Below are positions 1 to 10,432 of a DNA stretch of 15,151 nucleotides, piece after piece. The stretch comes from Massilia sp. UBA2604 (GTDB lineage Bacteria; Pseudomonadota; Gammaproteobacteria; Burkholderiales; Burkholderiaceae_D), in contig DDKG01000348.1 of the NCBI GenBank assembly GCA_002339265.1, positions 1-15,151 of the forward strand, given 5' to 3'. Position 1 is the first letter of the stretch, and the number at the start of each line of letters is the position of its first letter. The position numbers and the translations under genes were made by a program. The notes beneath the pieces are model-generated. The model saw nothing but the letters and a program-made list of their open reading frames with translations. It was not told the DNA's origin and searched no databases.

Positions 1-1713
<1,713 letters not shown>

Positions 1714-1751
1714 GTGTATCTCTCCTGTTTTTCGTTATCGTTTCAGGTACA

Positions 1752-3077
1752 TCAAGCGTTGGCGCCGGCGGCGGCGGTGCCGGCATGCAGCCGGTCTGCA
1801 TGCCGCATCGGACCGTCGAGGCGCCACAGCAGGCCTGCGGCGAGCGCCGCCAATGCCGCCAGCAGGGCGAAGAAAGCGCCGGGTGCGAAACGGCTCCACA
1901 GGCCGCCGACCAGGCCGGCCGAGAGGCTGCCGGCGAAGGTGACCAGGAACCAGGCCGCGACCGTGGTGCTGCCGAGGTGGCGCGGCGCCAGCCGGGCGAA
2001 CAGTCCCAGGCCGGTGGGCAGGATGAACAGCTCGCCGATCGTCAGCACCAGGAAGAACAGCACCAGCCAGATCCAGCCTGTAGCCGAACCTTCCGCGCCG
2101 TCCGCGCTCCAGCCGGCTGTCGCCAGCAGCAGGTAGGCGCCGGCCACGATCAGCGCGCCGCAGGCCATGCGCCGCAGCGGCGCCTGGTCGGCGCCGGCCG
2201 CCGCGCGCCGGTGCCACCAGGCCAGCAGCGGTGGCGTGAGCAGCATCACGAACAGCGGGTTCAGCGACTGGAACCAGGTCATCGGGATGGTCCAGTCGCC
2301 CACGGTGCGATCGACGCCGCTGTCGGCCCACAGCGCGACGGTGTTGCCGACCTGCTCGTAGGCGGCGCGGAATACCGTGACCGCCAGGCCGATGCCGACC
2401 AGGACCAGCACCGTATCGCGGCCCAGGCTGCGCGGGGCGCCGTCATCGAGCGTCGACGTGCTGCGCGGCGCTTCCGGCGGCAGGTAGCGTTGTCCGCCCA
2501 GGTAGATGCACAGTCCCAGGACCATGCCGATGCCGGCCAGGCCGAAGCCGTAGTGCCAGCCATACAGCTCGCCCACCGTGCCGCAAATTAGCGGCGCCAG
2601 GAAGCCGCCGATATTGATGCCGACGTAGTAGACATTGAAGGCCCAGCCGCGCCTTGCATCGCTGCGCGCATACAGGTCGCCGACCTGGCTCGGCAGCGTC
2701 GGCAGGAACAGGCCGTTCCCCAAGGCGATGGTGGCCAGCGCCACGTAGAAGAAGGCGTCGAAGGTCATCATGAAGTGCCCGGCCGCCATGATCGAGGCGC
2801 CGATGATGATGGCGCGCCGCTTGCCGAGCCAGCGGTCGGCCAGCACCCCGCCCAGGATCGGCGTGAAATAGGCCGCCGCCGTGTAGGCGCCGTAGATGAA
2901 CGACGCCTGCGTCTGCGCCAGCAGCAGTTCCTTGGTCATGAAATAGACCAGCAGCGCGCGCATGCCGTAGTACGAGAACTGTTCCCACATATTGGTGAGA
3001 AACAGGATCGTCAGCCCGCGCGGGTGGCCGAACCAGGTGGCGTCGTCGCTCTTGCTCGCGTCCATGGCAGGGCTCAT
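1752..3077 (-). CDS. POT/PTR2 family peptide transporter (MFS)
   Basis: An inner-membrane major-facilitator protein of the proton-dependent oligopeptide transporter family, 441 residues, expected to import di- or tripeptides. The first helix holds the family core F-S-Y-Y-G-M-R (34-40). The first PTR2 signature is GGVLADRWLGKRR (76-88) and the second is FNVYYVGINIGG (147-158). Many hydrophobic segments follow, including a clear run in the C-terminal half (WIWLVLFFLVLTIGELF). The start at 3077 forms an ATGA overlap with the stop of the epimerase gene. Reading further upstream only extends into that gene; an alternative ATG lies at 3065. Oddity: the usual E-x-x-E-[RK] proton-coupling motif of helix 1 reads N29-M-W-E32-Q33, so the first acidic and the basic residue are both replaced. 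Family assignment is strong; substrate and energy coupling are uncertain. Confidence 0.9.
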   Translation of the reverse strand: MSPAMDASKSDDATWFGHPRGLTILFLTNMWEQFSYYGMRALLVYFMTKELLLAQTQASFIYGAYTAAAYFTPILGGVLADRWLGKRRAIIIGASIMAAGHFMMTFDAFFYVALATIALGNGLFLPTLPSQVGDLYARSDARRGWAFNVYYVGINIGGFLAPLICGTVGELYGWHYGFGLAGIGMVLGLCIYLGGQRYLPPEAPRSTSTLDDGAPRSLGRDTVLVLVGIGLAVTVFRAAYEQVGNTVALWADSGVDRTVGDWTIPMTWFQSLNPLFVMLLTPPLLAWWHRRAAAGADQAPLRRMACGALIVAGAYLLLATAGWSADGAEGSATGWIWLVLFFLVLTIGELFILPTGLGLFARLAPRHLGSTTVAAWFLVTFAGSLSAGLVGGLWSRFAPGAFFALLAALAALAAGLLWRLDGPMRHADRLHAGTAAAGANA

Positions 3078-4096
3078 CGGGACGCGAAGGTCGGCAGGCT
3101 GGCGCGCCCGCCCCAGACTTCGGGGCCCGACCAGACGTCGCCGTCGACGTACCCGACGCCGGGGCGGCGGTCGTTGGCCAGGAAGATCGGGCCGTCCAGG
3201 TCGACGATGTCGCATTCCTGGCCCAGCACGAAGCTCGGCGCCATGGACAGGCTCGACCCGCCCATATTGCCGACCATGACCCCGAGGCCCAGGCGGCGCG
3301 CTTCCTGCGCCATCAGCAAGCCTTCGGTGAGTCCGCCGCATTTATCGAGCTTGATGTTGACCACGTCGTAGCGGCCGACGGCGGAAGCGACATCGCGCAG
3401 CGACAGGATGCTCTCGTCGCCCGCGAGCGGGATCGGCGAACGCAATCCTTCCAGGTCGGCCTCGCGGCCGCGCGCCAGCGGCTGTTCGAGCAGGCGCACG
3501 TCCTGGGCCTGCAGGCCGGCGATCAGGGCATCGAGCTGGCCGGCCACGAAGCCCTGGTTGCCATCCACCCCGAGCCAGGCGTCGGGCCGCGCGGCGCGCA
3601 CCGCGGCCACGCGCGCCAGGTCCAGGTCGAGGTCGCCGGTCAGCTTGATCTTGATGGCGTGGGCCTGGGCGTAATCGCGGGCCGTGGTCGCCATCGCCTT
3701 CGGTTCGTCGGCGCCGAGCGTGAAGGTGGTGCGCAGCGGCTTGGGCGCCGCCTTGCCGGCCAGCTGCCACACCGGCACGCCGGCGCGCGCCGCTTCCAGC
3801 TCCCACAGCGAGCAATCGACCGCATTGCGCGCGCCGCCCGGCGGCAGGATGGTGCGCAGCTCTTCGCGCGTGGGACCGGCGGCGATGTCGCCACTGGCGC
3901 GGTCGAGCACCGACAGCATATGGGCCGCGTTGTCGCCGAGGTAGTAGACGCCGCAGGCTTCGCCGCGTCCGCGGTGGGGGCCGTCGCCCAAGGTGACCAC
4001 CACCACCTCGAAGGCCTCGAACACATAGCCCGAGATGCGGAACGGTTTGAGAAGGCGCAGTTTTTCGGTTGCGACCGAGATCGTCAGGCGGGCCAT
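3074..4096 (-). CDS. Dipeptide epimerase (L-Ala-D/L-Glu epimerase-like, enolase superfamily)
   Basis: A cytoplasmic Mg-dependent enzyme of 340 residues, predicted to interconvert the configuration of one residue in a dipeptide. All expected muconate-lactonizing-subgroup residues are visible. The K-x-K catalytic pair is K149/K151 (AIKIKL). Metal ligands are D178 (GVDGNQ), E204 (LLEQP) and D227 (AGDES). The opposite-face lysine is K249 in NIKLDK. The D299-x-D301 motif (DLDGP) is known in Ala-Glu epimerases to hold the dipeptide amino group, which favours a dipeptide over a simple acid substrate. The start at 4096 shares one base with the hydrolase stop (TGATG); the stop overlaps the transporter start (ATGA). 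This implies translational coupling. N-acetyl amino acid racemases are close relatives and remain possible. The family is sure; the exact dipeptide is unknown. Confidence 0.9.
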   Translation of the reverse strand: MARLTISVATEKLRLLKPFRISGYVFEAFEVVVVTLGDGPHRGRGEACGVYYLGDNAAHMLSVLDRASGDIAAGPTREELRTILPPGGARNAVDCSLWELEAARAGVPVWQLAGKAAPKPLRTTFTLGADEPKAMATTARDYAQAHAIKIKLTGDLDLDLARVAAVRAARPDAWLGVDGNQGFVAGQLDALIAGLQAQDVRLLEQPLARGREADLEGLRSPIPLAGDESILSLRDVASAVGRYDVVNIKLDKCGGLTEGLLMAQEARRLGLGVMVGNMGGSSLSMAPSFVLGQECDIVDLDGPIFLANDRRPGVGYVDGDVWSGPEVWGGRASLPTFASR

Positions 4097-6138
4097 CAGT
4101 AGTTCACCGTCATCGACAGGAGGCCGCCGCGCAGGGCCGCATAGGCCAGCAGCAGGGCGGACAGGAGGTACAGCACGCTCCAGAACTTGCGCAGACGGCC
4201 GGCTCCCTTGAACGCCAGCTGCAGGTTGCGCGCGCCGGAGACGATCGCCGCCACGAAGGCGAGCAGGCCGCCGATCTGCAGGAGCCACAGCCATGGGTCG
4301 AGCGGGGAGGTGGCGTTTTCCAGGGTCGATTCGAAGGCCGCCACGACGCCGGCCCAGCCGCCCAGCACCGCCAGGATGGCCAGGGCGGACAGGCGCGTGG
4401 CCAGCGCCGCCTGGCGCGCCGGCTTGTCCAGCGTGTGCTGCAGCTTGTAGCGGCGGCGCACGATCCAGCCGGCCGGCATGGCCAGCACGGTGAACAGCAG
4501 CACCGCGGCGGCGACGCTGACGGCCGGGATCAGCCAGGCGCCGTCCTTGCCGGCCGGGACGCGATCGAACACCATGAAGGGCGACATGAAGTCCATGCTC
4601 CAGCGCACCACCTTGCCATTCACCAGCTGGGCCGCGAGGCGGTCCTCGCCATTCTTGTCGCGCCACACGAAGGGCGCGATCTCGACCCATTCGCGCGGGC
4701 GGCCGTTGGGGCCGAGCAGGGCCGGCACCACCAGGTTGCCTTTGTCGTCGAGCGTGACCTTCACCTGGCCCAGGAGGTTGAACAGGGCGAAGAAATTCGA
4801 TTCCGAGCGGCGCGTGCTCTCCCACGAACCGGTCATCATCTGCGCGTGGCGCTTCGCCTCGGCCTCGGGCACGCGGCCATCGGGCGCGAGGGTGGTGGGG
4901 AAGTAGCGGTCCGAGAAATCCTGGAACAGCGCGCTGCGCAGCGTATTGGATGCGCCGGGGCGCCCGCCGCTATTGACCGACAGGTACAGGCCCACGCCGT
5001 CGCCGCGGTACAGGTGCAGCGAGCTGTGGAAGCCTTCGGTGTCGCCCAGGTGGGCGATCACGTCGCGGCCGTTCACATTGGTCTCAAAAAAGCCCAGTTC
5101 CATGCGGTTCAGCGGCGGCAGCAGCGAGGACTTGCCGATCTTGTCGAGCGGGCTGTCGTGCATGGTCTGCGCGGTGACGGCGGACAGGATGCGCTGGCCA
5201 TTGAATTCGCCGTCGGCCAGGTGCGCGATCATGAAGTTGGCCATGTCCTGGCCGCTGGCCGACAGCGCGCCGGCCGGCGCCGAGTTGACGATCTCGAAGC
5301 CGAGCGAAGGCTCGCCCGGCTTGCTGTAGCCCTTGGCCATCAGGGGCTCGAGTGCTGCCGGCAGGGGCTGGCGGAAGCTGGCGCTGCGCATGTCCAGCGG
5401 CGCGAAGATGTGTTTTTCGACGTAGTCGTCGAACGGCATGCCGGACACGCGCTCGACGATGTAGCCGGCCAGCGAGGTGGCGTAGTTGGAGTAGGCGGGC
5501 GTCGTGCCGGCGTCGAAGATGCGCTCGGGGACCCAGGCCTTGAGCAGTTCGCCCAGCGGCCTGGCCTTGCCCTTGTCGTAGACGATGAGGTACTTGACCG
5601 CTTCTTCGAAGCCGGTGGTGTGGGTCATGATCTCGCGCATCGTCACCGGCTTGCCGGCGCGCTCGGGAATCTTGAAGTCGAGGTAGGTGTTGACGTCGGC
5701 GTCGAGGTCGACCTTGCCCTGCTCGACCATCTGCATGACGGCGGTCCAGGTCACCAGCTTCGACACCGAACCGACGCGGAACAGCGTGCGCTCGCCATCG
5801 ACCGGTGTGCGCTTGTCGACGTCGGCGTAGCCGAAGCCGCGCGCGCTCAACACCTGGCCGTCCCTGACCACCACCACCACCGCGCCCGGGATGTCGCTGG
5901 TATTGAGGGCGAACGGCATATAGCCATCGAGCCAGGCGTCGAGATCGGTCTTGTCGAGGGTATGGCCGCCGGCGGTGGCGGGGGATTGGACCGCCGTCTG
6001 TGGCGTGCCGGAAGACGGTTTGGCGACCGGGCCCGGGGTGATCGGCGGCGGCAGGGTAGGGGTTTGGGTAGTTTGCTGGGCGACCGCGGCGCCGTTCCAG
6101 AACAGCATGCCCAGCAGCAGAATCTTCAGAAATCTCAT
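4096..6138 (-). CDS. Serine hydrolase, beta-lactamase/DD-peptidase fold, with C-terminal membrane domain
   Basis: A 680-residue penicillin-binding-protein-like hydrolase. A signal peptide (1-21, ending GAAVAQQ) is followed by a proline/threonine-rich linker to about 60. The catalytic domain has all three family motifs: S124-V-S-K127 (nucleophile and general base), Y216-S-N218, and H363-L-G365 in place of the third K-T-G box. A mixed region (about 420-530) precedes four strongly hydrophobic segments near 535-560, 580-602, 613-637 and 651-673. The enzyme should therefore work in the periplasm tethered to the inner membrane. It is the promoter-proximal gene of the unit, with GGGAG five bases before the ATG. 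Family members include class C beta-lactamases, D-aminopeptidases, D-Ala-D-Ala peptidases and esterases. Context with a dipeptide epimerase and peptide transporter suggests a peptidase acting on D-residue peptides, but this is inference. Confidence 0.9.
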   Translation of the reverse strand: MRFLKILLLGMLFWNGAAVAQQTTQTPTLPPPITPGPVAKPSSGTPQTAVQSPATAGGHTLDKTDLDAWLDGYMPFALNTSDIPGAVVVVVRDGQVLSARGFGYADVDKRTPVDGERTLFRVGSVSKLVTWTAVMQMVEQGKVDLDADVNTYLDFKIPERAGKPVTMREIMTHTTGFEEAVKYLIVYDKGKARPLGELLKAWVPERIFDAGTTPAYSNYATSLAGYIVERVSGMPFDDYVEKHIFAPLDMRSASFRQPLPAALEPLMAKGYSKPGEPSLGFEIVNSAPAGALSASGQDMANFMIAHLADGEFNGQRILSAVTAQTMHDSPLDKIGKSSLLPPLNRMELGFFETNVNGRDVIAHLGDTEGFHSSLHLYRGDGVGLYLSVNSGGRPGASNTLRSALFQDFSDRYFPTTLAPDGRVPEAEAKRHAQMMTGSWESTRRSESNFFALFNLLGQVKVTLDDKGNLVVPALLGPNGRPREWVEIAPFVWRDKNGEDRLAAQLVNGKVVRWSMDFMSPFMVFDRVPAGKDGAWLIPAVSVAAAVLLFTVLAMPAGWIVRRRYKLQHTLDKPARQAALATRLSALAILAVLGGWAGVVAAFESTLENATSPLDPWLWLLQIGGLLAFVAAIVSGARNLQLAFKGAGRLRKFWSVLYLLSALLLAYAALRGGLLSMTVNY

Positions 6139-6220
6139 GGAGTCTCCCTTCTCCTTCTCGTTCGTTTGATTGCGATCGACCGGGCCCGCCTATAAAATAA
6201 AGCTTGATCCGAGTTATTTT

Positions 6221-6254
6221 TCTCTGATTAGAGAAATATCTTCCTAATCAGAGA
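6221..6254. promoter_or_regulatory. Probable operator pair: 34-bp inverted repeat between the divergent genes
   Basis: TCTCTGATTAG at 6221-6231 is matched by its exact reverse complement CTAATCAGAGA at 6244-6254. Each arm lies within a near-palindrome of the form TCTCTRATYAGAGA. The first (6221-6234) pairs at 6 of 7 positions; the second (6241-6254) matches that consensus at 12 of 14. The two centres are 20 bp apart, about two helical turns, as expected for two dimers bound side by side on one DNA face. The adjacent XRE-cupin regulator is the likely ligand. That it binds here is inference; the symmetry is seen directly. Confidence 0.72.
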
Positions 6255-6263
6255 CTATGTCAA
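6235..6263 (-). promoter_or_regulatory. Sigma-70-type promoter of the hydrolase-epimerase-transporter-receptor unit
   Basis: On the minus strand a perfect -35 TTGACA (6263-6258) is followed after exactly 17 bases by GATATT (6240-6235), a 4-of-6 match to the -10 consensus. The predicted transcription start is near 6228, leaving a leader of about 90 bases before the hydrolase ATG. One operator half fills the spacer and the other covers the start site, so a bound repressor would block RNA polymerase. Confidence 0.6.
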
Positions 6264-6265
6264 CA

Positions 6266-6271
6266 TATAAA
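6266..6271 (+). promoter_or_regulatory. Possible -10 box for the XRE-cupin regulator gene
   Basis: TATAAA lies 10 bases before the regulator ATG, with no convincing -35 at the right distance. If used, transcription would start within a few bases of the ATG, giving a nearly leaderless message. This agrees with the absence of any Shine-Dalgarno sequence before that start. The operator arms occupy the -35 area, which would allow autoregulation. Confidence 0.35.
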
Positions 6272-6281
6272 AAATCCTTCT

Positions 6282-6986
6282 ATGACATCTGAATCCCCTA
6301 CACTCGGCGCCTTGATTCGCAGCCTGCGCAGCCGCCAGGGCTGGACGCTGAAGGAAATGAGCGTGAAGAGCGGCATCCCGGTGTCCACCTTGTCCAAGGT
6401 GGAGCACGGCCAGCTGACGCTGACCTATGACAAGCTGTACCAGTTGAGCCAGAAGCTGGGCATGCGCATGTCGGAACTGTTCGCCGAAGAACCCGAGGCC
6501 GAGCCGCCCGTCACGGCGCGCCGCAGCCTGGGCGACCTGCAATCGGCGCTGCGCATCGAGACGCCCAACTACGATTACAACTACCTGTGCGCCGAGCTAA
6601 GGCGCAAGCTGATGATCCCGGTGATCACGCGCCTGCGCGCCAAGACGCTCGACGAATTCGGCAGCCTGGTGCATCACTCGGGCGAGGAGTTTTCGTACGT
6701 GATGAAGGGGACGGTGATGCTGCACACCGAGTTCTACGACCCGGTGATGCTCAAGGAAGGGCAGTCGATCTATTTCGACTCGAGCATGGGGCATGCCTAC
6801 CTGGTGGCGGAGGGCTGCGACGAGGTGGAGATGCTGACGGTGATGACCAATTCGGAGGACGACCTGGATCAGTCGGCGATTCATGCGGCGCACACGCATG
6901 CGCCGGCACTGAAGGTGAAGGGCGCCCCGAAGGAGCAGGGCGCCGCGCCCAAGCCGCGCAAGCGCGCCGGCGGTTCGGCCGGTTAG
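6282..6986 (+). CDS. XRE-family transcriptional regulator with C-terminal cupin domain
   Basis: A 234-residue cytoplasmic DNA-binding protein. Residues about 8-62 form an XRE/Cro-type helix-turn-helix, with recognition-helix region GIPVSTLSKVEHG at 31-43. Residues about 110-188 form a single cupin barrel: HHSGEEFSYVMKG at 131-143 is the first cupin motif, and H171 lies in the second. Proteins of this architecture usually bind a small effector in the cupin and control adjacent catabolic or transport genes. A basic, alanine/proline-rich tail (about 205-234) ends the protein. The gene is divergent from the hydrolase unit with 143 bases between them. No ribosome-binding site is seen before the ATG, but the N-terminus MTSESPTLGALIRSLR suits the family. 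The stop codon lies in the first bases of the palindromic element downstream. Architecture is sure; the effector is unknown. Confidence 0.92.
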   Translation: MTSESPTLGALIRSLRSRQGWTLKEMSVKSGIPVSTLSKVEHGQLTLTYDKLYQLSQKLGMRMSELFAEEPEAEPPVTARRSLGDLQSALRIETPNYDYNYLCAELRRKLMIPVITRLRAKTLDEFGSLVHHSGEEFSYVMKGTVMLHTEFYDPVMLKEGQSIYFDSSMGHAYLVAEGCDEVEMLTVMTNSEDDLDQSAIHAAHTHAPALKVKGAPKEQGAAPKPRKRAGGSAG

Positions 6987-7086
6987 TAGGGTGGGCGGCT
7001 TCGCCGCCCGCGCGTTCAGCTCACGTCGATATCGCGTTGAAGCTGGCTTAAGTTGAACGCGTGGATGGCAGAGCCATCCACCCTAC
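6986..7086. repeat. Composite palindromic element between convergent genes
   Basis: A 101-bp structure with nested symmetry. Terminal GTAGGGTGG (6986-6994) pairs with CCACCCTAC (7078-7086). Inside lie a 7-bp-stem hairpin GGGCGGC-TTC-GCCGCCC (6993-7009) and a 9-bp-stem hairpin (7061-7081, loop AGA). CGCGTTCA (7011-7018) pairs with TGAACGCG (7054-7061). It looks like a REP- or MITE-type repeat that may also act as a two-way terminator, although neither hairpin is followed by a T-run. Its ends contain the TAG stop codons of the regulator (6984-6986) and of the permease (7085-7083). Confidence 0.7.
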
Positions 7087-8302
7087 TCGTAGCGCAGGCA
7101 ATCCACCGGCAGCAGGCGCGAAGCCCTGCGCGCCGGATAGAAGCCAAAGAACATCCCGACCGCCGTCGCGAACCCGCAGGCGATCAACATGCCCGACAAG
7201 GTAAGATACACCTCGAAATCCGCGAACTTGGTGATCAAGGCCGCGCCACCCGCCGCGATCGCGATCCCGACCAATCCACCGGCCAGGCAAATCACCACCG
7301 CCTCGGCCAAAAACTGCAGCAGCACCGCGTTCGGCCGCGCGCCGATCGCCATGCGGATGCCGATCTCGCGCGTCCTCTCGGTCACCGACACCAGCATGAT
7401 GTTCATGATCCCGATCCCGCCCACCAGCAGCGAGATCGCGCCGATCAGGCCGAGCAGCAGGGCGACGCCGGCGCTGATCTTGTTGGCCGTGTCGGCGATC
7501 TCGCTCAGGTTCTGGATGCGGAAATCGTCCGGGTCGTCGACCCGGATCCGGTGCCGGTCGCGCAGCACTTCCTTCATGTCCTCGATCGCGTCGCTCATCG
7601 CCACGTTCGGCCGGCCCTGGGCATTGATGTAGTGGACGTTCTGCGGGAACGGCGACTTGACCAGGTGGGCGCTGGCCGCCGTGATCGGCACCACGATCTG
7701 CTCCGACAGGTCCGTGCCGTCGGGCTGGCGGCCTTCGCCGGCCAGCACGCCAATCACCTGGAACGATACGTTCTCGATGCGCAGGTAGCGCCCGAGCGGG
7801 TCGGCGCGGTAGAAGAACTGGTCGGCCACCTTCTGGCCGATCACCGCCAGCCGCGCGCTGGCGCGCACGTCGGCCTCGCCGAACAGCGTGCCCTGGTCGA
7901 CCCGCCAGTTACGGATCGTGAACATGGCCGGCGTCACGCCAAGCACGGTGCTGCTCAGGTTTTCGTTGCCGGCGCTGATCTTGAAGCTGCCCTGCAGCGC
8001 GGGCGCGGCGCCGGTCAGGCTGGGCAGCGCGTTCAGCGCCTCGGCGTCGCCCCGGGTCAGCACCGCGACCTTGCCTTCGCGGGCGCGCTGGGCCGCGGTG
8101 CGGTCGCCACCCGGCATGATATAGACCATATTCGTGCCCAGCATCTGCAGCTGCTTGCCGATGAAGCGCTGCATGCTGTCGCCCAGCGCCAGCAGCAGCA
8201 CCACCGAGGCGATGCCGATCACGATGCCGAGCATGGTCAACGCCGTGCGCAGGCGGTTGGCCGCCATCGAGCGGAACGATTCGATCAAGACCTGGATCGG
8301 GT

Positions 8303-8306
<4 letters not shown>
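7083..8306 (-). CDS. MacB-type ABC transporter permease
   Basis: A 407-residue inner-membrane permease of the MacB/FtsX family, the mechanotransmission part of a tripartite efflux pump. It has an N-terminal membrane helix (about 22-42, MLGIVIGIASVVLLLALG) and then a large periplasmic domain (about 45-280). Three C-terminal membrane helices follow, with the family hallmark ERTREIGIRMAIGAR after the first of them. Unlike E. coli MacB, the ATPase is a separate protein, as in many MacAB-like operons. Its ATG overlaps the ATPase stop by four bases (ATGA), so the two are translationally coupled. It ends in LRYE, typical of the family, and its TAG stop comes from the palindromic element between it and the regulator. 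The exported substrate (drug, peptide or lipopeptide) cannot be told from the sequence. Confidence 0.92.
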
Positions 8307-9036
<730 letters not shown>

Positions 9037-9040
<4 letters not shown>

Positions 9041-10248
9041 TGGTTCTCCGGCGTGGCCAGCGCGCGGGTCACCACGCGGTCGCCCGGCTTGAGGTCGCCC
9101 GACAGCACTTCGGTATAGCGGAAGTTCGAGAGGCCGGCGCGGATGTCCACGGGCTGCGGCTGGTTCATCGCATCGAGCTTATAGATCTTGAACATGCGCG
9201 CGGTCTCGCTGGCGCTGCGGAAGGCGACGTCGTCGTCAGTCGTCGCGGCCGGCGCTGGTTTGGCGGCCACCTGTTTCACGTCCGAGTCCTTGTTCTTCTT
9301 GCGCTCGGCCGCCTGCTCTTCTTCGGACAGTCTGAAACGCAGCGCCGTGGTCGGGATGCGCAGCACGTCGGGGCGGTTCGCCACCACCAGGCGCACTTGC
9401 GCAGTCATGCCGGGCTTGAGCAGCTCGTCGGTGTTGTCGACGTCGAGCACGACGTTATAGGTCACGACGTTCTGCACCACGTTCGGCGCCAGGCGGAACT
9501 GGCGCATGGTGGCGCTGAATTCGCGGTCGGGATAGGCGTCGACCACGAAGCGCGCCGGCAGGCCGTCCTTGAGCAGGCCGACGTCGGCTTCCGACACGCT
9601 GGTGTCGATCTGCATCTTGGTCAGGTCGTTGGCGATCTGGAACAGGTTCGGCGTGTTGAACGAGGCCGCCACGGTCTGGCCCAGGTCGATGGTGCGCTTG
9701 ATCACCACGCCGTCGATCGGCGAGCGGATCACGCTGTTGTTGAGGTCTGCACGCGCGCGGTCGAGCTGGGCTTGGGCCAGCTTCAGGTTGGCGGCGGCCA
9801 CGTCCATCTCGCGCCGCGACTGGTCGAGCGCCAGGCTGGAGACGAAATTCTGCGCCACCAGCTGCTCGTTGCGCTTGTAGGTGGCCTGGGCCAGCTGCAG
9901 ATTGGCGCGCGCCGAGGCGATGCCGGCTTCGGCCTGGGCCACCTGGGCGTTGAAGATGGTCGGCTCGAGCTTGAGCAGCACCTGGCCCTTCTTGACCCGG
10001 TCGTTGAAGTCGGCGTGCAGCTCGGCCACGGTGCCCGAGACCTGCGAACCGACGTTGATCAGGGCGACCGGATTGATGGTGCCGGTGGCGGTCACGGTCT
10101 GGTTGATGGCGCCGCGGTCGACGACCGTGCTGCGGTATTTCGACGGCGGGACGGCGTTGTCCTTCGGCTTGAGCAGCACCGCGGCTGTCGCGATGGCGAC
10201 GAGGACGGCAGTGGCGATGACGATGCGTTTCTTGGTAAAGATTTTCAT
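9037..10248 (-). CDS. Periplasmic membrane fusion protein (MacA-like, HlyD/RND adaptor)
   Basis: A 403-residue adaptor linking the MacB-type pump to an outer-membrane channel. It has one N-terminal membrane anchor (about 8-26) and a lipoyl-type half motif (about 60-96, GSQVSGTVAELHADFNDRVK). An alpha-helical hairpin rich in alanine and glutamine follows (about 99-172). The second lipoyl half is SPIDGVVIKRTIDLGQTV (176-193), and a beta-barrel domain occupies about 205-300. A charged, low-complexity insert (about 308-345, E/K/A/D-rich) precedes the membrane-proximal domain. The start at 10248 (MKIFTKKR) gives a proper anchor; an in-frame ATG 33 bases upstream only adds an unlikely leader. The upstream ribosome-binding site is weak (TGGAA). 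No TolC-like gene lies in the window, so the outer-membrane partner must be elsewhere. It is first of the three-gene operon. Confidence 0.92.
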
Positions 10249-10274
10249 TGGTTCCAGGCAAACGAACGGCAAAT

Positions 10275-10296
10275 AAAGCATCGAGTGTGATGCTTT
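10275..10296. promoter_or_regulatory. Inverted repeat upstream of the efflux operon
   Basis: AAAGCATC (10275-10282) and GATGCTTT (10289-10296) form an 8-bp perfect inverted repeat around a 6-base loop. It sits 27 bases before the membrane fusion protein ATG. It could be an operator or a leader hairpin. I could not place a convincing promoter beside it, and a second, smaller symmetry (TGCATG/CATGCA at 10321-10339) lies further upstream. Confidence 0.4.
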
Positions 10297-10350
10297 GATA
10301 AAAGATTAGCAAATGCAGATTGCATGATCGTGGCATGCATATATGGTAAA

Positions 10351-10391
10351 AAACCACTTGGGTCCCCGCCTTCGCGGGGATGACGTGGTTT
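10351..10391. repeat. Single dispersed palindromic repeat upstream of rpiA
   Basis: A hairpin TCCCCGC-CTT-CGCGGGGA core (10363-10380) is framed by AAACCAC (10351-10357) and GTGGTTT (10385-10391). Bases 10357-10390 closely match the right arm of the element at 11705-11740, with a few changes such as TTCCCGC to TCCCCGC. It is therefore another copy of the same dispersed family. It sits between the divergent efflux operon and rpiA. Confidence 0.7.
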
Positions 10392-10432
10392 GCGGGGGCG
10401 ACGTTTTCGGCGAAAGGGCCGTGCCAATCCGC

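Noticed and set aside
3078..3341. N-terminal extension of the POT transporter by 88 residues
   Set aside because: This part overlaps the epimerase coding sequence, is arginine/proline-rich and has no transporter character. The ATGA start at 3077 fits coupling and the family N-terminus.
4069..6195. 708-residue open frame on the plus strand, antisense to the serine hydrolase
   Set aside because: The product is rich in H, R, G, V and Q, as expected for an antisense frame in high-GC DNA. The opposite strand encodes a clear enzyme with intact motifs.
10249..10281. Longer start for the membrane fusion protein (MLYLPFVCLEP leader)
   Set aside because: The leader has no ribosome-binding site and would put an odd hydrophobic stretch before the normal membrane anchor. 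MKIFTKKR is the typical start form.
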